A DNA stretch of 14,393 nucleotides from NCBI GenBank assembly GCA_963702765.1, contig CAVPEB010000017.1, positions 1 to 14,393 on the forward strand. Reading direction: 5' to 3'. The DNA comes from DATMNR01 sp963702765 (GTDB taxonomy: Bacteria > Chloroflexota > Ktedonobacteria > Ktedonobacterales > Ktedonobacteraceae). A program made the position numbers and the translations under genes. The notes under the pieces are model-generated. The model was not told the origin of the DNA. It saw only the letters and a list, made by a program, of their open reading frames with translations, and searched no databases. Position 1 is the stretch's first letter. Every line of letters starts with the position of its first letter. This document shows, piece by piece, positions 1 to 7,061 of this stretch.

Positions 1-7
1 TTTGATC

Positions 8-37
8 TTGACAAATGTTCTTATCGCCCGGTATACT
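8..37 (+). promoter_or_regulatory. Sigma70-type promoter for the ROK gene
   Basis: TTGACA at 8-13 (perfect -35) and TATACT at 32-37 (5 of 6 for -10) are separated by 18 bp. Transcription would begin near 44, leaving a leader of about 97 nt before the GTG start. A TGTTCT half-site (16-21) lies in the spacer and recurs downstream. Confidence 0.6.
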
Positions 38-91
38 TTTATTGCAAATAGTGTCGTGATTATTATTTGTATCTGTTCCTGCAGCTGGTAG

Positions 92-126
92 ATATAGAAC
101 TTATGTTCTATATAAATGCTAGAACA
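92..126. promoter_or_regulatory. Palindromic operator candidate upstream of ROK gene
   Basis: A perfect 9-bp inverted repeat, ATATAGAAC (92-100) and GTTCTATAT (105-113), has a 4-bp centre. A further AGAACA half-site (121-126) pairs with TGTTCT at 104-109 across 11 bp. Together with TGTTCT at 16-21 inside the promoter spacer, this looks like a cluster of repressor half-sites. The binding protein is unknown. An RNA hairpin in the leader is an alternative reading. Confidence 0.4.
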
Positions 127-140
127 TAGTTGAGTCATCA

Positions 141-1121
141 GTGCCAGATCAACGCAAGAAAACCGATAGACATGTAGCAATTGGGGTGGAAATAACTCGA
201 AATAGAGCTACTATCGGGTTGGTAGATCAGCATGGCAAGATACACCATCGTTTCCATGTGAAAACTCTGAGAGAGCGTCCGGCTACTGCTACGCTTGAAC
301 CATATTTGCGTACAATTGAGCAAGCGCTTTTATACGCGAAAGCTGAACACTTACGAGTGACTGGTTTGGGCATATCTATTCCAGGTAGTCTCGACTTGAC
401 TGCTCGTCGCCCACATACAATTCCAGCTCTTCCTTCGTTAAATAAATTTCCTCTTTGTGATCTTCTTGAGGCACGTTATAATCTACCTGCCCAGCTACAT
501 GTAGATGTAGATGCAGCATTATTAAGTGAATATCATTTCGGTGCAGGTAAAGTTTTTCGTCGTTTGCTCTTCTTGAATGTGGATACCGTGGTTGGAGCCG
601 CAGTTTTTATAGATGGAAACCTTGAAAGATCTGAACAGGCATATGTAGGTCACGCATGTCATATAGCCATTTCTATGAATGGTCCGCGTTGTAGTTGTGG
701 TAAGTATGGTTGCATTAATACACTCATCTCATTGGAGGCAATGCAAAAAATGGTGCAACGCGCCCTGCGCCGGGGTGAGCAAACCAACCTCGTACGGCGT
801 TTGAGCAATCGAGAACATTTTAGCCCTCAATTGTTGGCTGAAGAAGCGTTGCGTGGAGATTCAATTGCATTGCAAGTGTATTGTGAGGTGGGGCGTAGGG
901 TAAGTGCTGCAACTACCAAATACATCGATATATATAAGCCTGAAGTTCTCATTTTGGGTGGTGAGGTTTTGTGCGCGAAAGAACTCTTGATTGCCAATGT
1001 TCGGGATTCGCTTATGGTACGGCTACCTGCGAAGGATGCAAATCTGCTTGAGATTGTCCCTTCCTATCTTGGTTCTGACGCTGCTTTGATTGGTGCAGTA
1101 ATCTCTTATTTTCAAAAATGA
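141..1121 (+). CDS. ROK family protein lacking the HTH (sugar-kinase-like)
   Basis: A cytoplasmic 326-residue protein of the ROK fold (bacterial sugar kinases and NagC/Mlc/XylR repressors). The length fits the kinase form: there is no N-terminal winged-helix of about 80 residues, and the N-terminal nucleotide-binding strand-turn begins by residue 12. Seen in the sequence: an acidic segment with D122 at the expected catalytic Asp position, zinc ligands H174, C184, C186 and C191 in the CxCGxxGC signature, and a C-terminal ILGGE nucleotide-binding turn near 271-275. Odd: the usual ExGH motif before the zinc Cys cluster reads H171-A-C-H174, so the sugar-contacting Glu is a His, and the Glu normally after the last Cys is Asn. 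It may therefore be a non-canonical kinase or a sugar-sensing protein. The GTG start has no clear Shine-Dalgarno. No neighbouring sugar genes reveal a substrate. Confidence 0.8.
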   Translation: MPDQRKKTDRHVAIGVEITRNRATIGLVDQHGKIHHRFHVKTLRERPATATLEPYLRTIEQALLYAKAEHLRVTGLGISIPGSLDLTARRPHTIPALPSLNKFPLCDLLEARYNLPAQLHVDVDAALLSEYHFGAGKVFRRLLFLNVDTVVGAAVFIDGNLERSEQAYVGHACHIAISMNGPRCSCGKYGCINTLISLEAMQKMVQRALRRGEQTNLVRRLSNREHFSPQLLAEEALRGDSIALQVYCEVGRRVSAATTKYIDIYKPEVLILGGEVLCAKELLIANVRDSLMVRLPAKDANLLEIVPSYLGSDAALIGAVISYFQK

Positions 1122-1363
1122 TCTTAGGGGATGCTGAGTAAGATTTAATTGTCTTGTATCTCAAGTAACAGCCCTACGATTTTTTGCCTATGTAACACCA
1201 TCTATCACTAATTCAGGGAATATGAACTATTCAACAGAACGTGCCATCGATTATTATATGCGCTTATCCCCCTGGAAGAGTGTGGACTGCACTGATACAA
1301 TGAAGGATGTATCGAAACAAAATGTAAGGCCATCTTGTGCATAAAGACATGGAGGTAAGACGA
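1122..1363. other. Intergenic region before the EamA gene
   Basis: About 240 bp with no convincing gene. It has a weak 6-bp inverted repeat just after the ROK stop (ATCTTA 1121-1126 with TAAGAT 1139-1144) that lacks a T-tract, and the extended -10 element listed separately. Confidence 0.5.
1293..1313 (+). promoter_or_regulatory. Extended -10 promoter with overlapping inverted repeat
   Basis: TGATACAAT at 1293-1301 is a TGn-type extended -10 (TACAAT 1296-1301). No good -35 is visible. GATACA (1294-1299) and TGTATC (1308-1313) form an inverted repeat with an 8-bp spacer across the predicted start, a plausible operator. The same combination occurs at 13512-13542. Confidence 0.4.
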
Positions 1364-2221
1364 GTGCCACTGACCGCACTGGGATTACTATTGGTGGCTG
1401 CGATGATGCATACGACCTGGAACTTGTTCGTCAAGCGCGCGAAAGAAAAGCAGGTCTTTATCTGGTGCTCATTAATTGCTGGCGTCATTATTTTTTCTCC
1501 ATTGTTATTCTCAAGTTCGTTATCGCTCACCTCTACATGGCCCTTTATTATCAGTAGCGCTCTGGTAGAAGCGATATATTACATCACTTTGATACGCGCT
1601 TACGAGAATGGTGATTTTTCACTTGTCTATCCTATGGCTCGTGGAGCTGCTCCGGCTTTTCTACTTATCTGGGCAACAGTCTTTCTTGGCGAGCGTCCTC
1701 GGTTGTTTGGCCTTATTGGTATTGCTCTTCTCGTATTTGGTTTAATCATTGTTGGCGGAAAGACATGGTGGAGTTTACGTAAAACATCAGGGCTAAATAA
1801 GAGTGCTCTTGCGTTGGCTATAGGTGTTGCCTTTTGTATTTCAGTTTACACTGCTATTGATGGTGCTGCTGTACGTCATGTATCACCTCTACCGTATACT
1901 GTTCTGGTGATTGCGCTAACAGTAGTATTCATTACACCAGCAGTTGTGATGCGTTATGGGAATACTGCCATTGTTGATGAGTGGAGAGCAAACTGGATAC
2001 GTATTACCATTGTTGGCCTCTTTACCCTCCTGGCTTACATTCTTGCATTGAAAGCTTATACGATTGCGCGAGTGAGCTATGCTGGATCTGTCAGGGAGAT
2101 AAGCGTTGTCTTTGCTACGTTTGTGGGATGGCGCTGGCTAGGAGAAAGTTTTGGAGCTATACGCCTGGTTGGGGCAATGTTCATTTTTGCCGGTATTCTT
2201 GTGATTGCTTTTGCTGGATAA
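1364..2221 (+). CDS. EamA/DMT superfamily transporter
   Basis: A 285-residue inner-membrane permease of the drug/metabolite transporter superfamily, with two tandem EamA halves and about ten hydrophobic segments. Family hallmarks are HTTWNLFVK near residues 16-24, YPMARGAAP near 89-97 and LGER near 108-111 in the first half, with WLGES near 258-262 in the second. The substrate cannot be read from the sequence; relatives export amino acids, metabolites or drugs. I chose GTG 1364 because a perfect GGAGGT (1351-1356) sits 7 nt upstream. An in-frame GTG at 1337 and ATG at 1349 are possible, but the Shine-Dalgarno would then lie inside the gene. It appears to be a single-gene unit; the next promoter starts within about 10 bp of its stop. 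Confidence 0.85.
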   Translation: MPLTALGLLLVAAMMHTTWNLFVKRAKEKQVFIWCSLIAGVIIFSPLLFSSSLSLTSTWPFIISSALVEAIYYITLIRAYENGDFSLVYPMARGAAPAFLLIWATVFLGERPRLFGLIGIALLVFGLIIVGGKTWWSLRKTSGLNKSALALAIGVAFCISVYTAIDGAAVRHVSPLPYTVLVIALTVVFITPAVVMRYGNTAIVDEWRANWIRITIVGLFTLLAYILALKAYTIARVSYAGSVREISVVFATFVGWRWLGESFGAIRLVGAMFIFAGILVIAFAG

Positions 2222-2230
2222 AGGGACGTG

Positions 2231-2259
2231 TTGCTATCTCTACACAGATGTGTTATATT
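2231..2259 (+). promoter_or_regulatory. Promoter of the metal-sensor operon
   Basis: TTGCTA (2231-2236) and TATATT (2254-2259) are separated by 17 bp and embedded in AT-rich DNA. Downstream, ATTCA-T-TGAAT (2290-2300) is a short perfect inverted repeat reminiscent of ArsR/SmtB half-sites. It overlaps the TTG start proposed for the sensor. Both the promoter and the operator are tentative. Confidence 0.4.
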
Positions 2260-2294
2260 ATATATAGATAGTTGCATGGCTGTACAGGTATTCA

Positions 2295-2774
2295 TTGAAT
2301 GATTGGACGGTTTGCATGGTAACACATTCAGTAGAGACAACGCAGAGTGTTGCTTATATGGGGGATCAAGGTGAAGCTACAGTTGAGGTCGTAAATCGTG
2401 GACGCTCAATCCATGAAGAACATATGCTTGCGGTCAGGCGTAATGTATTAACTACTAATACTGCAATGCGCATCGCTTCACTTTTCGCTGTGCTTAGTGA
2501 TCCCACACGCTTGCAGGTTGTGTACGCATTGCTTCGTGCGGAATCAGGAGAATTGTGTGTTGGTGATCTGGCTACAGGTTTAGGTAGGGATGATACAACC
2601 ATTTCGCATCAACTTCGTGTTTTGCGTAATCAGCAAATTGTAGCAATGCGCAAAGTCGGTAGGATAGTCTATTATCGATTGGTTGATGAGCATATTCGGC
2701 TTTTGCTTGAACTTGGCATGACTCACATAAATGAAACATCTACCTCCTCCAAAGAAACGGAGGCGCTGGCATGA
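2295..2774 (+). CDS. ArsR/SmtB-family zinc-sensing repressor
   Basis: A winged-helix metal sensor that should repress this operon and leave the DNA when zinc (or cobalt) binds. The core from about residue 58 to 148 resembles SmtB closely: LFAVLSDPTRLQ, ELCVGDLA, a recognition helix near TTISHQLRVL (101-110) and a wing ending VYYRL. The alpha-5 site is complete as D131, H133, H144 and E147, with the same 2-11-3 spacing as SmtB D104/H106/H117/E120. C88 and D91 match the core half of SmtB's alpha-3N site. The start is uncertain. TTG 2295 gives 159 residues and includes a C7-x3-H11 pair like SmtB C14/H18. ATG 2316 follows GGACGG and would lose C7. The N-terminal arm is about 34 residues longer than in SmtB. 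The stop overlaps the next start (ATGA), so translation is probably coupled. Confidence 0.88.
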   Translation: MNDWTVCMVTHSVETTQSVAYMGDQGEATVEVVNRGRSIHEEHMLAVRRNVLTTNTAMRIASLFAVLSDPTRLQVVYALLRAESGELCVGDLATGLGRDDTTISHQLRVLRNQQIVAMRKVGRIVYYRLVDEHIRLLLELGMTHINETSTSSKETEALA

Positions 2775-3778
2775 GCGATGGACATAGCCACAGTGGACAC
2801 AATCACACTCATGGGCTGGCCAGAAATAGCTTGCGTTTGGCATTCTTCCTGACTTTAATTATATTGCTTGCAGAGATAGTAGGCGGATTGTTAGCAAATT
2901 CGCTTGCTTTGCTTTCTGATGCCGGGCATGTTGTAACCGATATCTTTGCGCTAGGCCTGGCATGGTTTGCCACAGTGCAGGCAGAAAGGCCTCCAAACGC
3001 ACGTAAAACCTTTGGTTATCACCGCGTTGGCATTCTGGCAGCAATGGTAAATGCCGTGACTCTGATTGTGATTGCCTTTGCCATCTTATTGGAAGCTGTA
3101 CAACGTTTCCAACATCCAGAAAAAGTACAGCCACAAATTATGTTCCTGGCTGCGGGAGTTGGGATTGTTATCAATCTCATTATCGGCTTTGGTCTGTTTA
3201 AGGAAGCCAGTAATCTGAACGTACGTGCTGCAATGCTACATGTTTTTGGAGATGTTGCCGCATCTGCAGGTGTAATTGTTGCTGGTGTGATCATCTTGTT
3301 TACGGGCTGGACATTCGTAGATCCTCTTCTGTCTATTGGTATTGCTGTTCTCATTGCTATAGGTGCCTGGCGTATATTACATGAAACGACTGACATACTT
3401 CTTGAATCTGTACCTAAAGGTGTTTCAATGCCAGGTCTGGTAAAAGATATGAAGAGTGTGAAGGGAATAGAGGATGTGCATGACTTGCATGTCTGGAGCA
3501 TTACCAGTAATATGTATGCCCTCTCATGTCATGCGCTCATTGCAGATTTACCTCCAAGTGATAGCTCAGTTATTTTGCAGTCTTTGAACACGATGCTTAG
3601 CGAGAAGTATCACATTGGTCACGTTACAATTCAGTTTGAATGTAATCCTCATCAAGAATCATACTGCGCAGTAAATGGTTTATACTGCCATATGGAGATG
3701 GGAGAAAATTGTAATCATAATCATTCTGAACAATCCATAGTTTCCCTAGAAAAAGGAAATCATGTAGCCGCGGAATAA
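2771..3778 (+). CDS. CDF-family zinc exporter (CzcD/ZitB-like)
   Basis: A 335-residue cation diffusion facilitator that exports Zn2+ (possibly Co2+ or Cd2+) from the cytoplasm by proton exchange, normally as a dimer. Its six-TM domain spans about 20-205. The transport site is the zinc-type pair of HxxxD motifs, H53/D57 in TM2 and H157/D161 in TM5, with D50 also present. The cytoplasmic metallochaperone-like domain (about 210-290) carries VHDLHVW at 236-242, H254 and HVTIQFE ending at E290. Extra metal-binding tails flank the fold: a His-rich N-terminus (H5, H7, H10, H12, H14) and a 45-residue C-terminal extension with C291, H294, C299, C306, H307, C314, H316 and H318. The gene overlaps the sensor gene by 4 bp and a related gene follows within 11 bp, so this is a sensor-exporter operon. 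Confidence 0.92.
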   Translation: MSDGHSHSGHNHTHGLARNSLRLAFFLTLIILLAEIVGGLLANSLALLSDAGHVVTDIFALGLAWFATVQAERPPNARKTFGYHRVGILAAMVNAVTLIVIAFAILLEAVQRFQHPEKVQPQIMFLAAGVGIVINLIIGFGLFKEASNLNVRAAMLHVFGDVAASAGVIVAGVIILFTGWTFVDPLLSIGIAVLIAIGAWRILHETTDILLESVPKGVSMPGLVKDMKSVKGIEDVHDLHVWSITSNMYALSCHALIADLPPSDSSVILQSLNTMLSEKYHIGHVTIQFECNPHQESYCAVNGLYCHMEMGENCNHNHSEQSIVSLEKGNHVAAE

Positions 3779-3789
3779 GAAGGATTTTG

Positions 3790-4485
3790 ATGATGGTCCG
3801 ACAGTTTGGAGTAGAAGATCATGCGGCACAAATGCATCTTCAGTCTCGTCAAAGACAATTACATTTGGGTATCTGGATTGAACTTATAGCCCTGTTTTGG
3901 ATGGTTATAGAGGCAAGTATCGCACTAACAACAGGTTTTGCAACGCGTAGTGTTTCCCTCGAGGGTTTTGGAATCGATAGTATCATTGAACTCGTCGCTG
4001 GCAGCATTTTATTGTGGCGATTGTTGGTTGAAAAGCGTGGCGGTTCAATTGAAGTAGTTAGCCATGCTGAGCGTCGAGCATCATGGATCACAGGTATTAG
4101 TTTATTTGGACTTGCGCTGTATATTGTAGCTGACAGCGCTTTTGCTTTTTTGACACAAAGCCGCCCCGAGGTATCGTGGTGGGGAATAGGATTAGCAATT
4201 GCCGCAGCCATAATCATGCTCTCTTATGGCGAGGTAAACTGCGAGTAGCAAACCACATTGGAAGCGCTGCGCTGAGAGCCGATGCAATTTGTAGTGTTAC
4301 ATGCGCCTACATGTCCTTTACTTTGTTGTTTGGCATTGTTGCTTAACAAATATTTTGGCTTCTGGTGGGCAGACGCATTAGCTGCGCTAGCACTTGTCTA
4401 TTTCATAGTTCGAGAAGGTCGTGAAGCCATTCATGAAGCTCGTACTGGCGAAAAGTGTAATTGTAGCGATGATGAATGTAATTAA
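3790..4485 (+). pseudogene. CDF-like cation transporter, broken by two compensating frameshifts
   Basis: The N-terminal part (3790-4218) and C-terminal part (about 4345-4485) are in one frame. The 40 codons between them make sense only in another frame, starting LLWRGKLRVAN at 4221. Restoring one base near 4219 (M-P-L-L) and dropping one near 4338-4345 gives an uninterrupted protein of about 231 residues. It has the features of a CDF-related membrane family: GFGIDSIIE in an early TM, SAALRADA before a later TM, and GFWWADALAAL with IVREG near the end. As written, frame 1 stops at 4246-4248. The tail is Cys-rich (KCNCSDDEC), suggesting metal binding. GAAGGA at 3779-3784 lies 5 nt before ATG 3790 and 8 nt before a second ATG at 3793; an in-frame TTG at 3787 is less likely. 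It is the third gene of the metal operon. A recent pseudogene and an assembly error are both possible. Confidence 0.8.
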
Positions 4486-4523
4486 TATACACCCTCTTTA
4501 AGAACCTCAACGATACATTCTCC

Positions 4524-4552
4524 TTGACAATTTTCTGACTTTCTTGTAAAAT
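4524..4552 (+). promoter_or_regulatory. Strong promoter of the tetR-MFS operon
   Basis: A perfect TTGACA (4524-4529) and TAAAAT (4547-4552) are separated by an ideal 17 bp. The predicted transcription start (about 4558-4560) falls inside the palindrome at 4553-4570. The leader to the chosen start is about 90 nt. Confidence 0.7.
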
Positions 4553-4570
4553 AATGACTCATTAGTCATT
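4553..4570. promoter_or_regulatory. Palindromic operator, probable TetR binding site
   Basis: AATGACT (4553-4559) and AGTCATT (4564-4570) are a perfect 7-bp inverted repeat around CATT, immediately after the -10 box and over the start site. This is the expected position for autorepression by the TetR protein encoded just downstream. A further AGTCATT half-site lies at 4622-4628, ahead of the ribosome binding site. Confidence 0.6.
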
Positions 4571-4646
4571 TGGAATACAAGTCAGTCAAAAATTGTTTTC
4601 ATTGTCAGAGAATAATTTGACAGTCATTTTTCGTGGAGGTGCAATG

Positions 4647-5273
4647 ATGCAACCAATAACTGCTCCTCGTTCCTTAAAAGAAAAGCAGCGCCAGGAACGT
4701 GAGGTACTTATACTTCAGGCAGCTGAAGAAGTTTTGATGGAGAGGGGATATCACGAGACATCTATCGATGAAATTGCTACTCGTGTTGGCATTGCAAAGG
4801 GTACCGTTTATCTTCACTTTCCAAGTAAAGAGGAACTGGTTGTAGCAATCTTTGAACACGATATGCAACAGTTATTGCAATATATTGATTTAACCATGGA
4901 CTCAACCTTAACGGCTCGAGAAAAAATAGAGGCTATTTTCGATTTGATGCATGTTGGGATTATGAGTAAGCGCATGCAGCTACTCTTTTCGGTAAGTAAT
5001 AGTGCTGCGTTGAAGCATCTGTTGGTCGAGAAAAAAGGGTGCTTGCGTGAAATATGGGATCAACTTTCGGAGCGCCTGAACTCACTTTTTGAGGAAGGAA
5101 AAGCTGCTGGAGATTTTGATTTTACATTGCCGACAATGGTAATGCTAAGCGCATTCTATAGTTTATTATCACCAAAGAGTTATGATCGCTTAATGACCGA
5201 GGGACAAATGTCAGGAGAAGAAGTTGCGAAGAATCTTAAGCGAATATACTTCAAAGGAATTAGTGCTAATTAA
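4647..5273 (+). CDS. TetR/AcrR-family repressor
   Basis: A 208-residue one-domain-plus-sensor repressor, expected to control its own promoter and the exporter gene 11 bp downstream. The N-terminal DNA-binding domain covers about 14-65. It has the TetR signature from AAEEVLMERGYHETSIDEIA into a recognition helix with G48-I-A-K-G-T-V-Y-L-H-F, then SKEELVVAIFE. The variable C-terminal helices (about 75-208) form the ligand pocket and dimer interface, and the ligand cannot be predicted. GGAGGT at 4635-4640 is 6 nt from ATG 4647 and only 3 nt from ATG 4644, so 4647 is preferred. A TTG start at 4593 is open but would put this Shine-Dalgarno inside the gene. Confidence 0.88.
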   Translation: MQPITAPRSLKEKQRQEREVLILQAAEEVLMERGYHETSIDEIATRVGIAKGTVYLHFPSKEELVVAIFEHDMQQLLQYIDLTMDSTLTAREKIEAIFDLMHVGIMSKRMQLLFSVSNSAALKHLLVEKKGCLREIWDQLSERLNSLFEEGKAAGDFDFTLPTMVMLSAFYSLLSPKSYDRLMTEGQMSGEEVAKNLKRIYFKGISAN

Positions 5274-5284
5274 AGGATTATGTA

Positions 5285-6991
5285 ATGAAAACGATATCAG
5301 CTCAGTCTGATGTTGCTGTTTTAACATCAGATCATTCAAGTACAGTAGTGGAGGATTACGAGCAACCGCGCTTTTCACAGCGAGAAACCCTCTTAACCAT
5401 GTTTGGTGTGCTTATGGTTATGTTGCTTGCTTCACTGGATCAAACAATTGTCTCAACAGCTATGCCACGAGTTATTGCTGATCTGCATGGGTTTGATCGT
5501 TATACCTGGGTTTCAACTGCATACTTACTCACATCTACTGTAATGGTACCAATATATGGGAAACTCTCCGATCTTTTTGGAAGAAAACCTATCTTCCTAT
5601 TTGGCGTTGTGGTCTTCTTGATTGGGTCAGCCTTGTCGGGTGCTTCGCAATCGATGAATCAATTGATAGCGTTCCGAGCTTTGCAGGGAATTGGAGCAGG
5701 CGCGTTAATGCCTATTGCTATCGCGATTGTCGGTGATTTGTTTACGCCACGTGAGCGCGGTAAATGGCAGGGTGTTACCGGTGGTGTTTGGGGAATCTCA
5801 GCTATCATTGGCCCTACATTGGGTGGATGGATTACTCAGAACGCCTCATGGCGTTGGGTTTTCTATGTAAACTTGCCAATCGGTATTGCAGCATTGCTCG
5901 TTTTAATTTTTCTGATGCCAACGCTACGTGGAAGAGCTAAAGAAATCTCAATTGACTATGTTGGCGCGGCTCTACTTGTGTTGGGAACGGTTCCTTTGCT
6001 GCTTGGATTCACGTGGGCAGGAAGCCAGTACGACTGGTTATCACCACAAATCTTTAGCTTATTCAGTATAGCGTTCATCTCGCTTGCGTCGTTTATCGTT
6101 TACGAAGCCTGGCTTGAGAGGCGTGGCGGACAACCGATTATCGAACCTAGTCTGTTTAAAAACAGCATTTTTAGTGTTTCTACATTGATAACAACCATCT
6201 TTGGTATGGCTCTGTTCGGCGGTATCTTCTTTATACCGCTTTACGTGCAAGGTGTAGTTGGTTCATCTGCTACGAGTAGCGGACTTATACTGACGCCGTT
6301 GATGTTGACTTCAGTCGCTGGTAGCATCGTTTCAGGCCAGTTGGTATCACGCCTGGGTAGGTATAAGTGGATTGCAATTCTGGGTATGCTGGTGAGTGTT
6401 GCAGGGGTAGTATTACTGGCGCGTCTGAATGTCAATTCGACAAACAATGACGTATTGGTAGCCATGCTGGTGCTTGGTCTTGGTTTGGGTATTGGAATGT
6501 CGCTCTACACATTGATTGTGCAGAATGCATTGCCAACCAAGATTGGCCAGTCAACAGCAACTCTGACATTCTTCCGCCAGATTGGTGGCACGATTGCCCT
6601 TGCAGCGATGGGTTCAGTTATGACTGCTGCATATCTGCCCGCCTTCCATAGTGCGTTACCGGTTGCTATACTGCATGCTGTTCCAGCACAGTACCTGGCT
6701 GCATTTAACAACCCGCAGATCCTACTCTCGCCGGCTACGCTGGCGCAGATAGAGTCACATGCTGCTGCTATGGGACCACAGTCTGTAGCAATGCTACATC
6801 AAATTATCGAAGCTGTAAAAATAGGTCTGGCACAGGGTATTCATAATGTCTTCGTATTAAGTCTCGGATTGATGATTGTTGGCCTGATTGCGGTGTTTTT
6901 CCTGAAAGAGATCCCGTTAAAGGGCGGCCGTCTTACCGAAAAGGGAGACGTTGAGGATGAAGTTGAAAGTAGCCTGGCTGTAATGATTTAA
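5285..6991 (+). CDS. DHA2-family MFS drug exporter (EmrB/QacA type, 14 TM)
   Basis: A 568-residue proton-driven multidrug exporter of the cytoplasmic membrane. Visible motifs are D1 (LDQTIVSTAMP, 51-61), motif A after TM2 (GKLSDLFGRK, 92-101), the TM4 arginine segment RALQGIGAGALMP (131-143) and the antiporter motif C with GPTLGG at 176-181. The length and the second hydrophobic half fit a 14-helix transporter rather than a 12-helix one. The first 33 residues are a polar cytoplasmic tail. AAAGGA (5272-5277) is 7 nt before the ATG. The 11-bp gap from tetR and the shared promoter indicate an operon induced when the TetR ligand is present. Which drug or metabolite it exports is not shown. Confidence 0.92.
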   Translation: MKTISAQSDVAVLTSDHSSTVVEDYEQPRFSQRETLLTMFGVLMVMLLASLDQTIVSTAMPRVIADLHGFDRYTWVSTAYLLTSTVMVPIYGKLSDLFGRKPIFLFGVVVFLIGSALSGASQSMNQLIAFRALQGIGAGALMPIAIAIVGDLFTPRERGKWQGVTGGVWGISAIIGPTLGGWITQNASWRWVFYVNLPIGIAALLVLIFLMPTLRGRAKEISIDYVGAALLVLGTVPLLLGFTWAGSQYDWLSPQIFSLFSIAFISLASFIVYEAWLERRGGQPIIEPSLFKNSIFSVSTLITTIFGMALFGGIFFIPLYVQGVVGSSATSSGLILTPLMLTSVAGSIVSGQLVSRLGRYKWIAILGMLVSVAGVVLLARLNVNSTNNDVLVAMLVLGLGLGIGMSLYTLIVQNALPTKIGQSTATLTFFRQIGGTIALAAMGSVMTAAYLPAFHSALPVAILHAVPAQYLAAFNNPQILLSPATLAQIESHAAAMGPQSVAMLHQIIEAVKIGLAQGIHNVFVLSLGLMIVGLIAVFFLKEIPLKGGRLTEKGDVEDEVESSLAVMI

Positions 6992-7005
6992 TCAGGTACA
7001 TCTGG

Positions 7006-7048
7006 AAAGAAACCTGGCATCCACGAAAGGATGCCAGGTTTCTTTTTT
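7006..7048. terminator. Strong bidirectional rho-independent terminator
   Basis: A 17-bp perfect stem, 7006-7022 with 7029-7045, has a 6-nt loop (ACGAAA) and runs into TCTTTTTT on the plus strand. On the minus strand the arm also ends in a T-rich tract. It lies between the convergent MFS gene and GAF-PucR gene and should end both transcripts. Confidence 0.92.
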
Positions 7049-7061
7049 AGAACCAGTATTT

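Noticed and set aside
1264..1530. Minus-strand open frame upstream of and overlapping the EamA gene
   Set aside because: It overlaps the well-supported EamA start and carries no recognisable features.
3019..3501. 160-codon minus-strand frame inside the CDF gene
   Set aside because: It is antisense to conserved CDF sequence and Thr/Ile/Ala-rich, as expected from the opposite strand of membrane-protein codons.
4210..4345. Programmed ribosomal frameshifting in the CDF-like gene
   Set aside because: Two opposite shifts would be required, and neither junction has a slippery heptamer or an obvious stimulatory structure.
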